64,000 nt of DNA. Origin: Clostridia bacterium (GTDB lineage: Bacteria > Bacillota > Clostridia > Oscillospirales > Acutalibacteraceae). Within the stretch, counting starts at the first letter, position 1, and each line of letters starts with the position of its first letter. A program made the position numbers and the translations under genes. Below the pieces are notes generated by a model. It was given only the letters and a program-made list of their open reading frames with translations, was not told the origin of the DNA and searched no databases. The stretch covers positions 1 through 64,000 of the forward strand of contig JAFQCH010000017.1 in assembly GCA_017416485.1 (NCBI GenBank). Direction: 5' to 3'. This document shows, piece after piece, positions 41,815 to 50,945 of this stretch.

Positions 41815-43203
41815 TTATTTCATCAGATCCTTGATTTCATCAACGATCATGCCGATGAGTTCTGCAAGAATAACATAAATGCGTGTGCTCTTGAGCTTGA
41901 ATGCGATGCCTGCAAGAATGCTGTCAATGGTGGTTTCGCTTTCGTATGCGGGCTTTTCTTCGCCGTTGTCAAGCACGATGGGCTGGGTGCAGGTTATGCC
42001 GCCCTCGCCGATGATTTCAGCACGGACATACATGAACTCTTCAGCACCGTCAATGGTGTCAAGGTCAAGGGAAATGACACCGCTGTCAGTAGTTACATCC
42101 TGCGAAGCGATGATCTTGCCGTTTGCAATCCACTGAATGTAGTTGCAGTCTGCAACCGTCACATTGATGGTGTGGTTTTCAGTCGTCACGGAAGTGAAGG
42201 TAGGATACATGAGATCCGTGTCGCAGGCATCAACTTCCGTTGCGGGACCGATGACCTCATTTGTGCCAAGGTGACGTGCGACAGAAAAGAAATTGCCGTT
42301 AATCATAGCCTGCTTGATGTTGTCAACATTGTTTTCTTCCATGGCGAAGACCATGAACGAGGAGTCAATTTCGCTGAAATTGTGGGAGTCATTGTTGGCA
42401 AAGCCCCAGAAGGTTCTGCCGTAGGGCAGGGTGTACATGAGCATGTTGTCCCACAGAATGCGGTTATAAGGCTCGGTGTTGTTATGGAGGTTGAAAATTT
42501 CAAAGCCGAGGCAGGAATCGTATTTCAGGATGATCTCGCTGAAATAGCGGACGTGTTCGGGGTTGGATGCTTCGTCAACGGAGTCATAGCCGATCCAGTC
42601 ACCGGGATGGTTGATGTGAGAAAGACCGCCGTTCTTTTCGACGAATGCCACAGCGATTTCGTGGCCGTTTTCGCCGCCTTCAAAGCCGTTGCCGACACCG
42701 TCGGGCAGGAAATAGCCGTTGACATGGCTCTTGGTGATGTTGATGTAGTTCAGTTCGTTTGCGCCGGTCACACAGGTCATGCCTTCGCCGCGTACCGTGC
42801 CGTCATAAAGGGCATAGGAGCCGCCCGTGATGCCTTCAAATTGTTCGTCGGTCAGGTGTTCCTGTTTGTAGCCGATGATGTACTGATACAGATACAGCGG
42901 AATCAGAGGCTGACGTTCATTCCATGCTCTGCCCGTTACACCGTGGTCTGCCATAGCAAGGAAATCATAACCCTGGTTGTAGTGTTCAATAATGGTTTCG
43001 GGGTAGGTGACGGAGCCGTCGCTGTAAGTCGAATGTGTGTGCAGGTTGCCCTTGTAAAGCCCCCAGGTTTCCCAATCGACGTTTTCATAGGGGGAAACAA
43101 GAACATAATCTGTTGCTTCTGCGGCACTTGCACAAAGAAGTGCAAAGGGAAGAACCATCAGAATGCTGAGAACAATGCAGAGTGTTTTTCTTAAACGTTT
43201 CAT
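41815..43203 (-). CDS. Secreted PHP-domain metallohydrolase with C-terminal tail
   Basis: Protein of 462 residues. Signal peptide about 1-26 (cleavage after CASA). A PHP domain follows with GNLHTHSTYSDG, ADHG and a later GWIGYDSVDE-type segment; SHINHPGDWIG and NDSHN supply further metal-binding His/Asp. Secreted PHP proteins are thought to be phosphoesterases. The last 40 residues (ILAGIAFKLKST, YVILAELIGMIVDEIKDLM) form amphipathic helices like the tails of other secreted proteins here. ATG 43203 follows AAGGAG; no function is ascribed to the open frame upstream. Confidence 0.8.
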   Translation of the reverse strand: MKRLRKTLCIVLSILMVLPFALLCASAAEATDYVLVSPYENVDWETWGLYKGNLHTHSTYSDGSVTYPETIIEHYNQGYDFLAMADHGVTGRAWNERQPLIPLYLYQYIIGYKQEHLTDEQFEGITGGSYALYDGTVRGEGMTCVTGANELNYINITKSHVNGYFLPDGVGNGFEGGENGHEIAVAFVEKNGGLSHINHPGDWIGYDSVDEASNPEHVRYFSEIILKYDSCLGFEIFNLHNNTEPYNRILWDNMLMYTLPYGRTFWGFANNDSHNFSEIDSSFMVFAMEENNVDNIKQAMINGNFFSVARHLGTNEVIGPATEVDACDTDLMYPTFTSVTTENHTINVTVADCNYIQWIANGKIIASQDVTTDSGVISLDLDTIDGAEEFMYVRAEIIGEGGITCTQPIVLDNGEEKPAYESETTIDSILAGIAFKLKSTRIYVILAELIGMIVDEIKDLMK

Positions 43204-43265
43204 AAGAAAACTCCTTTTTATTTGATAAGAAATATTATACCTTAAATTTACTTTTATTGTCAAGG

Positions 43266-43293
43266 TTGACAAAGCGGATTTATATTGTATAAT
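43266..43293 (+). promoter_or_regulatory. Promoter of the GNAT gene at 43.3 kb
   Basis: TTGACA (43266-43271), 16-base spacer, TATAAT (43288-43293), 25 bases before the ATG, divergent from the PHP gene. Confidence 0.75.
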
Positions 43294-43318
43294 AGAACAA
43301 AAAACACAGGAGAAATTT

Positions 43319-43807
43319 ATGCACATTCGCCATACCCGCAAGGAAGACCTGCCCCGTCTGCTTGAAATTTATGCCATCGCCCGCCGTTTTATGGCAGAAA
43401 ACGGCAATCCGAACCAGTGGAAAACACACAAGCCTGCCCCTGCGCGAGTAGAACAGGATATTGAAGAACAAATAAATTATGTCGGTGTGGATGATGACGG
43501 CACTATCCGTTTTGTGTTTGTCTTTTTCACTTACCCCGAACCGACCTATTCTTACATCGAAAACGGGAATTGGCTGAATGATGCCTCTTACGGTACCATC
43601 CACCGTGTTGCAACCGACGGCACCGTGCACGGCGCAATGGGGGAGATCGTCAATTTTTGCAAGCAGACCATTCGTAATTTGCGTATTGACACACACGAAA
43701 ATAACATCCCCATGCAGAAAGCACTTGCCAAAAACGGCTTTACCAAATGCGGCACGATTTATCTTGAAGACGGCGACAGCAGAATTGCATTTCAGCGCAC
43801 GGAATAA
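43319..43807 (+). CDS. GNAT family N-acetyltransferase
   Basis: Protein of 162 residues starting IRHTRKEDLPRLLEIYAIAR, a common GNAT start, with IRNLRIDTHENNIPMQKALA and KNGFTKCGTIYLEDG at the C terminus. The acetyl-CoA loop is degenerate (no clear RxxGxG), which is typical of the subgroup beginning 'MxIRxxxxxDLxxxxxIxxxAR.fM'. Monocistronic with its own promoter and terminator. Confidence 0.8.
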   Translation: MHIRHTRKEDLPRLLEIYAIARRFMAENGNPNQWKTHKPAPARVEQDIEEQINYVGVDDDGTIRFVFVFFTYPEPTYSYIENGNWLNDASYGTIHRVATDGTVHGAMGEIVNFCKQTIRNLRIDTHENNIPMQKALAKNGFTKCGTIYLEDGDSRIAFQRTE

Positions 43808-43812
43808 TGAAC

Positions 43813-43850
43813 AAAACGGAACTGCCGACAAAAAAGCAGTTCCGTTTTTG
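43813..43850. terminator. Bidirectional terminator
   Basis: AAAACGGAACTGC (43813-43825) pairs perfectly with GCAGTTCCGTTTT (43836-43848), between convergent genes. Confidence 0.88.
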
Positions 43851-43851
43851 C

Positions 43852-44460
43852 TTATCTGATTATATTGTTTGCAGCACTTGCCCTGCTGTCGGGGTTTGGG
43901 CTCAGACTCAATGCACGGTTGAAGCCGTGGTTGATGAGCATCATCATCCCTCTTGCCACGGTTCTTGCGGGCAGGCGGTTTTCATTTTTTAACCAGTTCC
44001 AGATGAAGTTTGCCATACCTGCTGCCATGAATTGCACGACATACATGTGCAGTTCCGACGGGGCGGAATCGGGGGTGTTCATAACCGCTTGCGTAACCAG
44101 ATCACTGAAATTCTTACCGATGTTCAATTCACCGTTTTCGCTGAGCAACACAAGACACAAACGGCGGTTTTCTTCGCAATAATTGAGGATCTGTGTCATG
44201 ACTTCCACGCTGTTGAAGTTCGGGAGTTTGAACTGATTGGCAATGTCAAGAATATCGTGATACACGTTGTCATAGATCTCGTCAAAAAGTTTATGCGGAG
44301 TATTGTAATGACGGTAAAATGTGCTGCGGTTGATATCGGCATTGTCGCAAATCTCTTTGATTGTGATTTCGTGAATGGGTTTCTTTTCCAAAATTTCAAT
44401 CAGGCTGTTCTGCAACAGTTTTTTTGTCATCGTTGTGCGGCGGTTTTCGGGTGAAGGCAT
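43852..44460 (-). CDS. TetR/AcrR family transcriptional regulator
   Basis: Protein of 202 residues. The N-terminal HTH is TKKLLQNSLIEILEKKPIHE, ITIKEICDNADINRSTFYRH (recognition helix), YNTPHKLFDEIYDNV. The C-terminal ligand domain is of the TetR_C_8-like, TIGR-type family found in Firmicutes. It is divergent from the metallophosphoesterase gene, the most likely direct target; ligand unknown. Confidence 0.88.
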   Translation of the reverse strand: MPSPENRRTTMTKKLLQNSLIEILEKKPIHEITIKEICDNADINRSTFYRHYNTPHKLFDEIYDNVYHDILDIANQFKLPNFNSVEVMTQILNYCEENRRLCLVLLSENGELNIGKNFSDLVTQAVMNTPDSAPSELHMYVVQFMAAGMANFIWNWLKNENRLPARTVARGMMMLINHGFNRALSLSPNPDSRASAANNIIR

Positions 44461-44554
44461 AAAAATTCTCCGTTCTGATGTTGTAAATGCAATGCGATGT
44501 TGTATTCTATATATATTATAGCTGTTTTGTTCAGAAAAAGCAAGAGATATTTTG

Positions 44555-44583
44555 TTGACGAAGGAAAAATATTATAGTATAAT
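44555..44583 (+). promoter_or_regulatory. Promoter of the metallophosphoesterase gene
   Basis: TTGACG (44555-44560), 17-base spacer, TATAAT (44578-44583). The 150-base divergent region also has two GATGTTGTA direct repeats (about 44477 and 44498) that could be regulator sites. Confidence 0.7.
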
Positions 44584-44614
44584 ATATCCTATATTCGGAA
44601 AGTGAGGAACTGTT

Positions 44615-46330
44615 ATGAAAAAAGGATTGTCTGTGCTGCTCAGCTTGCTTTTGATTGCGGCATTGCTTGTTGTGCCCGTTTCGGCAGAAGCAGAAGCGGA
44701 AGAACTGAAATTTGCCGTTGCCTCGGATTTGCATTATCATGCCCCGCGTGAAGCACTCGAAGGCGATATTGATGATGAAATCTTCTGGTATGCAAACCGC
44801 CGTGCGGCTCTTGAGGACGAAAGCCCCTATATCATTCAGCAATTTCTGAATCAGGTCGCCGACAGCGGAGCCGATTTTGTTCTGATTCCCGGAGACCTTA
44901 CTAATGACGGCAGACCCCGTCCCGAAGACCATTACCCCGTAGCCGAAATGCTTCGCAAGTTTGAAGCGGAAACGGGCATTCCCGTATATGTCATTTCCGG
45001 CAACCATGACACAGGTGCAGGGGAAAATGACACTACCAATGCCATGTTCAAGGAAATTTATGCCGAATTTGGTTATGAGGAAGCTCTCACCGTGACTGAA
45101 GACGAATGCTCCTACACCGCTGACCTCGGCAATACATACAGACTGATTGCACTCGATTCCTGCGACACATCCAAATCCACCGAAGACGGCATGACACCCG
45201 CCCGCGTGATGTGGGTGCTTGAACAGGCAAAGAAAGCAAAAGAAGACGGCAGATATCCCATTCTTATGATGCACCACAATCTGCTTGACCATCTTCCCAT
45301 GCAGCGTATACTCAGCCGTAATTTCATTATTAAATTCCATTATACCACTGCTGAACTGTTTGCAAATGCAGGCATTAAACTTGTGTTCACGGGCCATGAG
45401 CATTGCAGTGATGCCGCTGTTTACACAAGCACCCTCGGCAATAAAATTTATGACTTTGCAACCACTTCACTGACCATGTACCCCCTGCAGTACCGTATGT
45501 TCACCATGAATGAGCAGGAGATTACCTACACCGCCGAAACCGTGGACACCATTGATGTGGATGCGCTCACCGCCGCTGTTGACGGCTACACCGAAGAACA
45601 GATCAAACTGATGAATGAAGGCATGAATGCCTATGCCAAGGGCTATTTTAAAGCCGGTATTGAATACAGACTTGCTCTTTCTCTCTCCATGGAAAAGATC
45701 GGTATTGCCGAAGGAGAATTTGGCTATGACCTTGTCAATACAGCTGTCGGCGGATTGCTGAAACTGCTCGAATTGCCACTGTACGGTGAAGGCAGTGTGC
45801 AGGAAATTGCCGCCGAATACGATGTGGAACTGCCTGAAACCGACTTTTATAACGGTTGGGATCTTGTCACCGAACTTGCCGGCGCACACTATGAAGGCTC
45901 TGAGGCCTATTCGCTTGACACCCCTGAAGTCACCTTATTGCTTCGCATGGTTTCGCTCATTCTCCGTGACGACCTTGCCACGGTCGGAGATGAAGTATTC
46001 CTCGGTCTTGCCAATCAGATTCTCTCCAATGTAGGTACCGATGCCGTGATGCAGGATCTGAACAAGCTCATTTCCAAGACCTTCGGCTGTGTCACACCCG
46101 GTCAGTATTTCCTTGTGGCTCTTGTTTCTCCGCTGCTGTATCAGTTTGCTTTTGACGGTGACGGTGTGGACGACAACAACGGTGTCATCGAAGGCTACGG
46201 CACGGTGGATTGCGAATCCAATACACAAAATGTATTTGAAAAAGTGACAAACTTCTTCTCCACTATTGTTCTGTATTTTACATTCTTTATCAAATACATC
46301 ACCGCACCGCTGACTTCAATGCTTGCATAA
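44615..46330 (+). CDS. Secreted calcineurin-like metallophosphoesterase with C-terminal tail
   Basis: Protein of 571 residues. Signal peptide about 1-24 (VPVSA-EAEA). All calcineurin-like metal motifs are intact: ASDLHYH, GDLTNDGR, SGNHDTG, LMMHHN and TGHEHCSD. A helical region of about 250 residues follows the catalytic domain. The final 30 residues (VFEKVTNFFSTIVLYFTFFI and on) are a hydrophobic-amphipathic tail as in the neighbouring secreted proteins. Likely extracellular phosphoesterase; substrate unknown. Divergent TetR gene. Confidence 0.85.
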   Translation: MKKGLSVLLSLLLIAALLVVPVSAEAEAEELKFAVASDLHYHAPREALEGDIDDEIFWYANRRAALEDESPYIIQQFLNQVADSGADFVLIPGDLTNDGRPRPEDHYPVAEMLRKFEAETGIPVYVISGNHDTGAGENDTTNAMFKEIYAEFGYEEALTVTEDECSYTADLGNTYRLIALDSCDTSKSTEDGMTPARVMWVLEQAKKAKEDGRYPILMMHHNLLDHLPMQRILSRNFIIKFHYTTAELFANAGIKLVFTGHEHCSDAAVYTSTLGNKIYDFATTSLTMYPLQYRMFTMNEQEITYTAETVDTIDVDALTAAVDGYTEEQIKLMNEGMNAYAKGYFKAGIEYRLALSLSMEKIGIAEGEFGYDLVNTAVGGLLKLLELPLYGEGSVQEIAAEYDVELPETDFYNGWDLVTELAGAHYEGSEAYSLDTPEVTLLLRMVSLILRDDLATVGDEVFLGLANQILSNVGTDAVMQDLNKLISKTFGCVTPGQYFLVALVSPLLYQFAFDGDGVDDNNGVIEGYGTVDCESNTQNVFEKVTNFFSTIVLYFTFFIKYITAPLTSMLA

Positions 46331-46349
46331 AATCCATCTTATCATAACC

Positions 46350-46381
46350 GCAAAAACCTGCCCACACGGCAGGTTTTTTTT
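46350..46381 (+). terminator. Terminator of the metallophosphoesterase gene
   Basis: AACCTGCC, loop CACAC, GGCAGGTT followed by TTTTTT. Confidence 0.85.
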
Positions 46382-46440
46382 GGTCTTGGGGGAGGCTACA
46401 AATAGATTACAGTTTATCGAGCTGATTAGCGGTTTGATTT

Positions 46441-46685
46441 GTAGGGAACGCATACCATGCGTTCCGCTGTGAATTTGACGATGAGAATGCATTATAAACA
46501 ACAGAAAACCTCATCAGGCCGCCGATTTGCCGGAACGGATGATATCCGTTCCCTACGGTTTGTGTCCAACTTCCTGCAAATCAATCAGTTTGCCATACTA
46601 TAAATTTATTTTCCTTAAGTTGACGACATTGCCCTACAGGATAATCAACTAAATTGGACAGGATCGGAACACTTGCGTTCTCTAC
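46441..46685. repeat. REP palindromes, group 1
   Basis: Two full 26-base REP units: 46441-46466 (TAGGGAACGCATACCATGCG type) and 46531-46556 (CGGAACGGATGATATCCGTT type, inverted polarity), plus a decayed copy at about 46665-46685. The pair flanks about 65 bases of non-coding sequence. No gene lies in 46331-46813. Confidence 0.85.
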
Positions 46686-46696
46686 AATCCGTAATT

Positions 46697-46743
46697 GCAA
46701 AAAAACACAGCCGCCGGGAGAGTGTGCTTCCGGTGGCTGTGTT
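46697..46743 (-). terminator. Terminator of the large secreted protein gene
   Basis: AACACAGCC (46704-46712) pairs with GGCTGTGTT (46735-46743), with inner CCGG pairing, followed on the minus strand by TTTTT. Confidence 0.8.
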
Positions 46744-46813
46744 GCAGAGATAACTATGAAACGGGTTGTGTTTTTGTCATGAAATGTGAATTTAATTCAC
46801 ATTTCTGCATCAC

Positions 46814-48697
46814 TCAACCGAAATTGAACAGCGGAGCACTGTAGTGCAGTTCACCGCAATCGCAGTACTGTTGCACGTTAAGCAGGCGGAAGAACATGTT
46901 GATGATGTTCCAGAACAGGCGAATGAGTTCATTGTCGCTGTGGCAAAGGTGGTCACAGTTGGCAATGGCTTCTTCGCGGTCGATGTCTTCCTGAATTTTG
47001 TAGCTTACAAACAGGTCGTAATCGGGCATGATGAAGGTGTTCTGTTTTGCGTTGAGGTCAACACCCTCAAGGGTGACTTCATTGCCGTCGGCATCCTTGA
47101 AAGTCCAGCATACAAAGCTGTCCAGGGTTGCACGAAGCTCGACCGTCTGACCGGCACGGGCAGTGAAGCTTGAGGAGCCGAGCACCTTCATGCTGATGCC
47201 ATAGGTGCTGTTATCGGCACTTCCGGCATTGGTGACGGAGTGCATGGCAGGAACGACGTAGGTAACTTCGGCATCATTGCATACAAAGTAGTCATTTTCG
47301 GTGGGGTTGTACTTGGCAACAATGTTGAAGGTGCCGCCTTCGTCGGTGAACACTTCACACTGGAACACATAACTCTCTTTTCTGCTGACCGTGGCAATTT
47401 CCTCGCCGTTGCAGTAAACGGTGAAGGTTCCGGGCACGGAGTGACCTGCGCAATCCACCTTGAAGCCGCCGCCCGATGCTCTCACGATTGTGGGGGTGAT
47501 TTCGGTGGTGGTAAACACAAGTTTTACATAGGCAATGTTGCCGGTGTAGTTGCTGTTGTTATAATTAACAACTCGATACTCATATACCTGTCCGTTTACG
47601 GCTGTGGTGTTTTCGTTGTAAAAAAATGCCGAACCGGTACCGGGCCAGTTGAGATGATTGTATTTGAGTTCATAGCTGACATCACCCATATCCGCATGGG
47701 GAGCGACCTCAAAAATATAGGGGTCGTCAATACTGGTGCCTTTTTGGTCGGGACCGAAAGAAATCGGACATGCATCTACAACAATCGGGATAGCAAATGA
47801 TACTGTGGAATAGTAATCATCCGACGGAATAAACATGAATTGAGCATTGTCATTGCCATCATGTTGCATTGTTCCCATATTTGTAATTTTAAATTCACCG
47901 TCAACTTCAATTCCGTTTAAGTCAACTACTTTACCGCCGGTAAAGGAAACGGCTGACCAAGCATCACCGACCGTAAACTTTGTTGTTGTAATTGTCGGCT
48001 CTTCAACAACCGTTGTAAGCATTTTTTCTTCAGCGGTATCACCTTCAATTCTGACATAAACATACATATTGATGTTGTTATAATAGTTCTTTAACTCACC
48101 AACACCAACAGAAGATACCGCTTGAAAATAGCCACTTTCATTTACAACTTTTGTTCGGGAAGCTGTAGTCCATGCCCATTTACCTTCGGCAATGACCTCT
48201 TTTGTATACGGATTCATAAGTGTACCGCCGGACAGTGTGGCGAGCATTACTCTTTTTCCGGCTGCAATCTGCTTCGCAACGGGAGGATCATTCTCCGGAT
48301 CCTGCAAAACCGGATTGGTTTTGCTGACTGCGTATACGGCATTCTCATTTTCACTGACAGTAAAACCGGCATAAGAATCTGTATCATCGGGAATAAATGT
48401 TATCGAAGCATAATTCCCTGTTATCTGCGTAGGACGATATTCAGGATCGGTAAATTCAAAATGACCTTCGACAACCGTTCCGTCTGCCGTGCCGTCAAGA
48501 GTAACCACACCGCCGACGATTTGCAGATTGCCTTCATTCAATTTTTGACCGTAAAACATTTCGCCTTCAAAAGTCGGCCAAACGGCTATATTAGATTCTG
48601 TCAACGCTGTTATTTCTGCTGCAAATGCAACAGATGCAAAACCGGCAAATAACATCGCAACTGCCAGTACGAGAATAAACAATTTCTTTGTTTTCAT
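46814..48697 (-). CDS. Large secreted protein with Ig/MBG-like beta domains and Cys-flanked C-terminal tail
   Basis: Protein of 627 residues. Signal peptide about 1-27 (ASVAFAA). Several beta domains follow, with MBG-like phrases such as VTLDGTADGTVVEGHFEFTD and VVDLNGIEVDGEFKITNMGT, and a bacterial InlB-repeat-like stretch (VELRATLDSFVCWTFKDADG) near the C terminus. The end is unusual: CDHLCHSDNELIRLFWNIIN, an amphipathic helix, then YCDCGELHY. No catalytic motif is visible; probably a surface or matrix protein. AAGGAAATGG precedes the ATG. Confidence 0.72.
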   Translation of the reverse strand: MKTKKLFILVLAVAMLFAGFASVAFAAEITALTESNIAVWPTFEGEMFYGQKLNEGNLQIVGGVVTLDGTADGTVVEGHFEFTDPEYRPTQITGNYASITFIPDDTDSYAGFTVSENENAVYAVSKTNPVLQDPENDPPVAKQIAAGKRVMLATLSGGTLMNPYTKEVIAEGKWAWTTASRTKVVNESGYFQAVSSVGVGELKNYYNNINMYVYVRIEGDTAEEKMLTTVVEEPTITTTKFTVGDAWSAVSFTGGKVVDLNGIEVDGEFKITNMGTMQHDGNDNAQFMFIPSDDYYSTVSFAIPIVVDACPISFGPDQKGTSIDDPYIFEVAPHADMGDVSYELKYNHLNWPGTGSAFFYNENTTAVNGQVYEYRVVNYNNSNYTGNIAYVKLVFTTTEITPTIVRASGGGFKVDCAGHSVPGTFTVYCNGEEIATVSRKESYVFQCEVFTDEGGTFNIVAKYNPTENDYFVCNDAEVTYVVPAMHSVTNAGSADNSTYGISMKVLGSSSFTARAGQTVELRATLDSFVCWTFKDADGNEVTLEGVDLNAKQNTFIMPDYDLFVSYKIQEDIDREEAIANCDHLCHSDNELIRLFWNIINMFFRLLNVQQYCDCGELHYSAPLFNFG

Positions 48698-48814
48698 AAA
48701 ATTTCCATTTCCTTTCTTAAATAATTTTTTTCGGTGTAAAAAGTTAAAATTTCAGTAAACCATGCAGCATCACCCTTTTTAATGTATTACCGTTACATTT
48801 TAAACGATGAATAA

Positions 48815-48843
48815 ACTATATCACAAATAATCTCAATTGTCAA
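48815..48843 (-). promoter_or_regulatory. Promoter of the large secreted protein gene
   Basis: On the minus strand TTGACA (48843-48838), 17-base spacer, TATAGT (48820-48815), leaving a leader of about 110 bases. Confidence 0.7.
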
Positions 48844-48897
48844 TAATAATTATTTACGATAAGTATTTACAACGATATTTATTATGTGGTATAATCT

Positions 48898-49380
48898 GTA
48901 GGGAACGGATATCATCCGTTCCGCAGTAAATTTGACAATGTGAAAAAAACGGGTCGGATGGAATCGGAACGGATGATATCCGGGATTGCATTGTAGGGAA
49001 CGCATAGTATGCGTTCCGTCCCTGACCAAAGTCCCATTACGCACAATGCAACCATTGAATTTAATAAAAAAATGAAAATGATCCCCGGATCAACATGGTC
49101 GGGTGGAATCGGAACGGATGATATCCGTTCCCTACGGGATTGATCGGGTCGGATGGGATCGGAACGGATGGTATCCGGGATTGCATTGTAGGGAACGCAT
49201 AGTATGCGTTCCGTCCCTGACCAATGTCCCATTACGCACAATGCAACCATTGAATTTAATAAAAAAATGAAAATGATCCCCGGATCAACATGGTTGGATG
49301 GGATCGGAACGGATGATATCCGTTCCCTACGGGATTGACCGGGTCGGATGGAATCGGAACGGATGATATCCGTTCCCTAC
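48898..49380. repeat. REP palindromes, group 2 (upstream of the RAYT gene)
   Basis: REP units at 48898-48923, 48993-49018, 49110-49135, 49188-49213, 49305-49330 and 49355-49380, plus truncated copies at 48965-48982 and about 49160-49177. Two composite units of 143 bases (48993-49135 and 49188-49330) each consist of a REP, a 91-base spacer and an inverted-polarity REP. The last copy ends 20 bases before the transposase start. Confidence 0.92.
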
Positions 49381-49400
49381 AAATACAGGTGGTGTTTATT

Positions 49401-49889
49401 TTGAATTATTTGCCGGTTCGCAAATTGAACAGATTGCGCGAATTTGATTATTCAACCCCCGGCGATTATTTTGTGACAATCTGTGTAAAGGATAAAACAA
49501 TTAAATTATCCGAAATAACCCCGGACAGAACCGGTAAAAATACTGTTCTGCTGACTGAAACAGGAAAAACAGTTGAAAAAAAACTTATTGAAATTTCAAA
49601 GGTATATCAATATGCAAAATTGGATGAATATATGATCATGCCCGATCATGTTCATGCAATTATTACAATTCTTGAAAATTCGGAAAGAAAGACGACTCTT
49701 TCGAAAATAGTCGGATATTTTAAAGCCGCCGTGACAAAAGAATCGGGGATTTCAATTTGGCAGAAGTCTTTTTATGACAGTATCCTTGATTCTGAAGAAA
49801 TGTATTATAATGCCGTTGATTACATTCAGCAAAATCCTTACCGATGGCAGGAAAAATATTTTCCCGAAAATATCAAATTGATACCGTAG
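49401..49889 (+). CDS. REP-associated tyrosine transposase (RAYT)
   Basis: Protein of 162 residues of the IS200/IS605-like HUH superfamily, RAYT branch. RLREFDYSTPGDYFVTICVK at the N terminus, MIMPDHVHAIITI with the HxH metal site, SKIVGYFKAAVTKES, IWQKSFYDSIL with the likely catalytic Tyr, and YIQQNPYRWQEKYF are family hallmarks. RAYTs are single-copy domesticated transposases that nick or spread REP palindromes. TTG 49401 follows AGGTGGTG by 6 bases; upstream reading is REP sequence. The stop TAG lies inside the next REP. No frame damage. Confidence 0.9.
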   Translation: MNYLPVRKLNRLREFDYSTPGDYFVTICVKDKTIKLSEITPDRTGKNTVLLTETGKTVEKKLIEISKVYQYAKLDEYMIMPDHVHAIITILENSERKTTLSKIVGYFKAAVTKESGISIWQKSFYDSILDSEEMYYNAVDYIQQNPYRWQEKYFPENIKLIP

Positions 49890-50178
49890 GGAACGCATAC
49901 CATGCGTTCCGACTCTGTCAAGCTCTGCGCACCCCGTAGGGAACGCATAGTATGCGTTCCGTCCCTGACCAATGTCCCATTGCGCACAATGCAACCATTG
50001 AATTTAATAAAAAAATGAAAATGATCCCCGGATCAACATGGTCGGATGGAATCGGAACGGATGGTATCCGTTCCCTACGGGATTGACCGGGTTGGATGGA
50101 ATCGGAACGGATGATATCCGTTCCCTACGGGATTGACCGGGTCGGATGGAATCGGAACGGATGGTATCCGTTCCCTAC
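49886..50178. repeat. REP palindromes, group 3 (downstream of the RAYT gene)
   Basis: REP units at 49886-49911 (overlaps the RAYT stop), 49936-49961, 50053-50078, 50103-50128 and 50153-50178. A third 143-base composite unit is 49936-50078. The region up to 50212 is otherwise non-coding. Confidence 0.92.
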
Positions 50179-50212
50179 GGGATGAAAAAGGAAAACATTG
50201 AGAGGATAATAT

Positions 50213-50569
50213 ATGAGTCCCAATCAAGACAATTTTAAACGAGGTACGGCAGAATTGCTCGTTTTGTATTTACTGCAGGACGGCGATCTGTACGGTTACG
50301 AAATTACCAAGGCCTTTAAAGAAAAAAGCGGCGGTAACTACACCATGGCGGAAGCGGCACTGTATCTTGTGCTGTACCGTCTTGTCAATGCCGGCTACAT
50401 TTCGGACTACGAGGAGCTGGTCGGCCAGCGTCGCAGACGGCGGTATTATCACCTTGAAGAATCCGGCCGTGCATACTACAAAGAACTGTTGCAGGAATAT
50501 GTAACGGTTACAAAATCGGTTTTTAATATTTTAGACATGGAGTGTGAAATCAATGGCAATGCAGAATGA
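50213..50569 (+). CDS. PadR family transcriptional regulator
   Basis: Protein of 118 residues: FKRGTAELLVLYLLQDGDLY, GYEITKAFKEKSGG and the wing RRRYYHLEESGRAYYKELL are the PadR winged-helix signature. PadR repressors usually control the membrane protein encoded next to them, here the overlapping downstream gene. GAGAGGATAAT gives a good RBS. The promoter must lie in or near the REP cluster just upstream. Confidence 0.9.
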   Translation: MSPNQDNFKRGTAELLVLYLLQDGDLYGYEITKAFKEKSGGNYTMAEAALYLVLYRLVNAGYISDYEELVGQRRRRRYYHLEESGRAYYKELLQEYVTVTKSVFNILDMECEINGNAE

Positions 50570-50945
50570 AATCAAAGAATACATAAAATCGGTTAAAAAG
50601 CAGATCGTCTGCCCGACTGCCGAAAGCCGTCAGATGCTCCGGGAACTGCAAGCAAATGTGTCTGATTTTGTACAGGAAAATCCGGATGCCGATATGGTGC
50701 AGATTGTTGAACAGTTCGGCAAACCCGAAACCATTGCAAACCTGCATCTTGCCAATATGTCAAAAAACAGAATCACAAAAGCGGTCAACACACGTAAAGT
50801 GGTAGTTACGGCAGTAGTAATCGCACTTGCAATGTTGGCTATTACTTTTTCAGTTGCACTGTATGATAATCATAAAACTGAAATCGTATTTTACAATGAT
50901 ACCATTATAGAAGGCACAACTGCACTTTTTTCTAATTTTAAGTAG
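50553..50945 (+). CDS. Small single-pass membrane protein with DUF1700-like N terminus
   Basis: Protein of 130 residues. The N-terminal helical part (MQNEIKEYIKSVKKQIVCPT ... VEQFGKPETIANLHL) resembles DUF1700/HAAS-type domains paired with PadR regulators, followed by one membrane helix (about 80-102) and a short outer tail. The start overlaps the PadR gene by 17 bases. The TAG stop lies inside the REP unit at 50942-50967, so a REP insertion may have replaced the original C terminus. Confidence 0.7.
   Translation: MAMQNEIKEYIKSVKKQIVCPTAESRQMLRELQANVSDFVQENPDADMVQIVEQFGKPETIANLHLANMSKNRITKAVNTRKVVVTAVVIALAMLAITFSVALYDNHKTEIVFYNDTIIEGTTALFSNFK

Noticed and set aside
41662..43194. 510-codon plus-strand frame
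   Set aside because: Antisense to the PHP protein and leader B; no RBS.
44460..44615. Palindromic operator for the TetR regulator
   Set aside because: Only direct repeats and an AT-rich CTATA/TATAG near-palindrome are seen; no convincing TetR-type inverted repeat.
48898..50178. Regularly spaced repeats considered as a CRISPR array
   Set aside because: Repeats are palindromic REP units in both polarities with irregular or repeated spacers, and a RAYT rather than cas genes is present.
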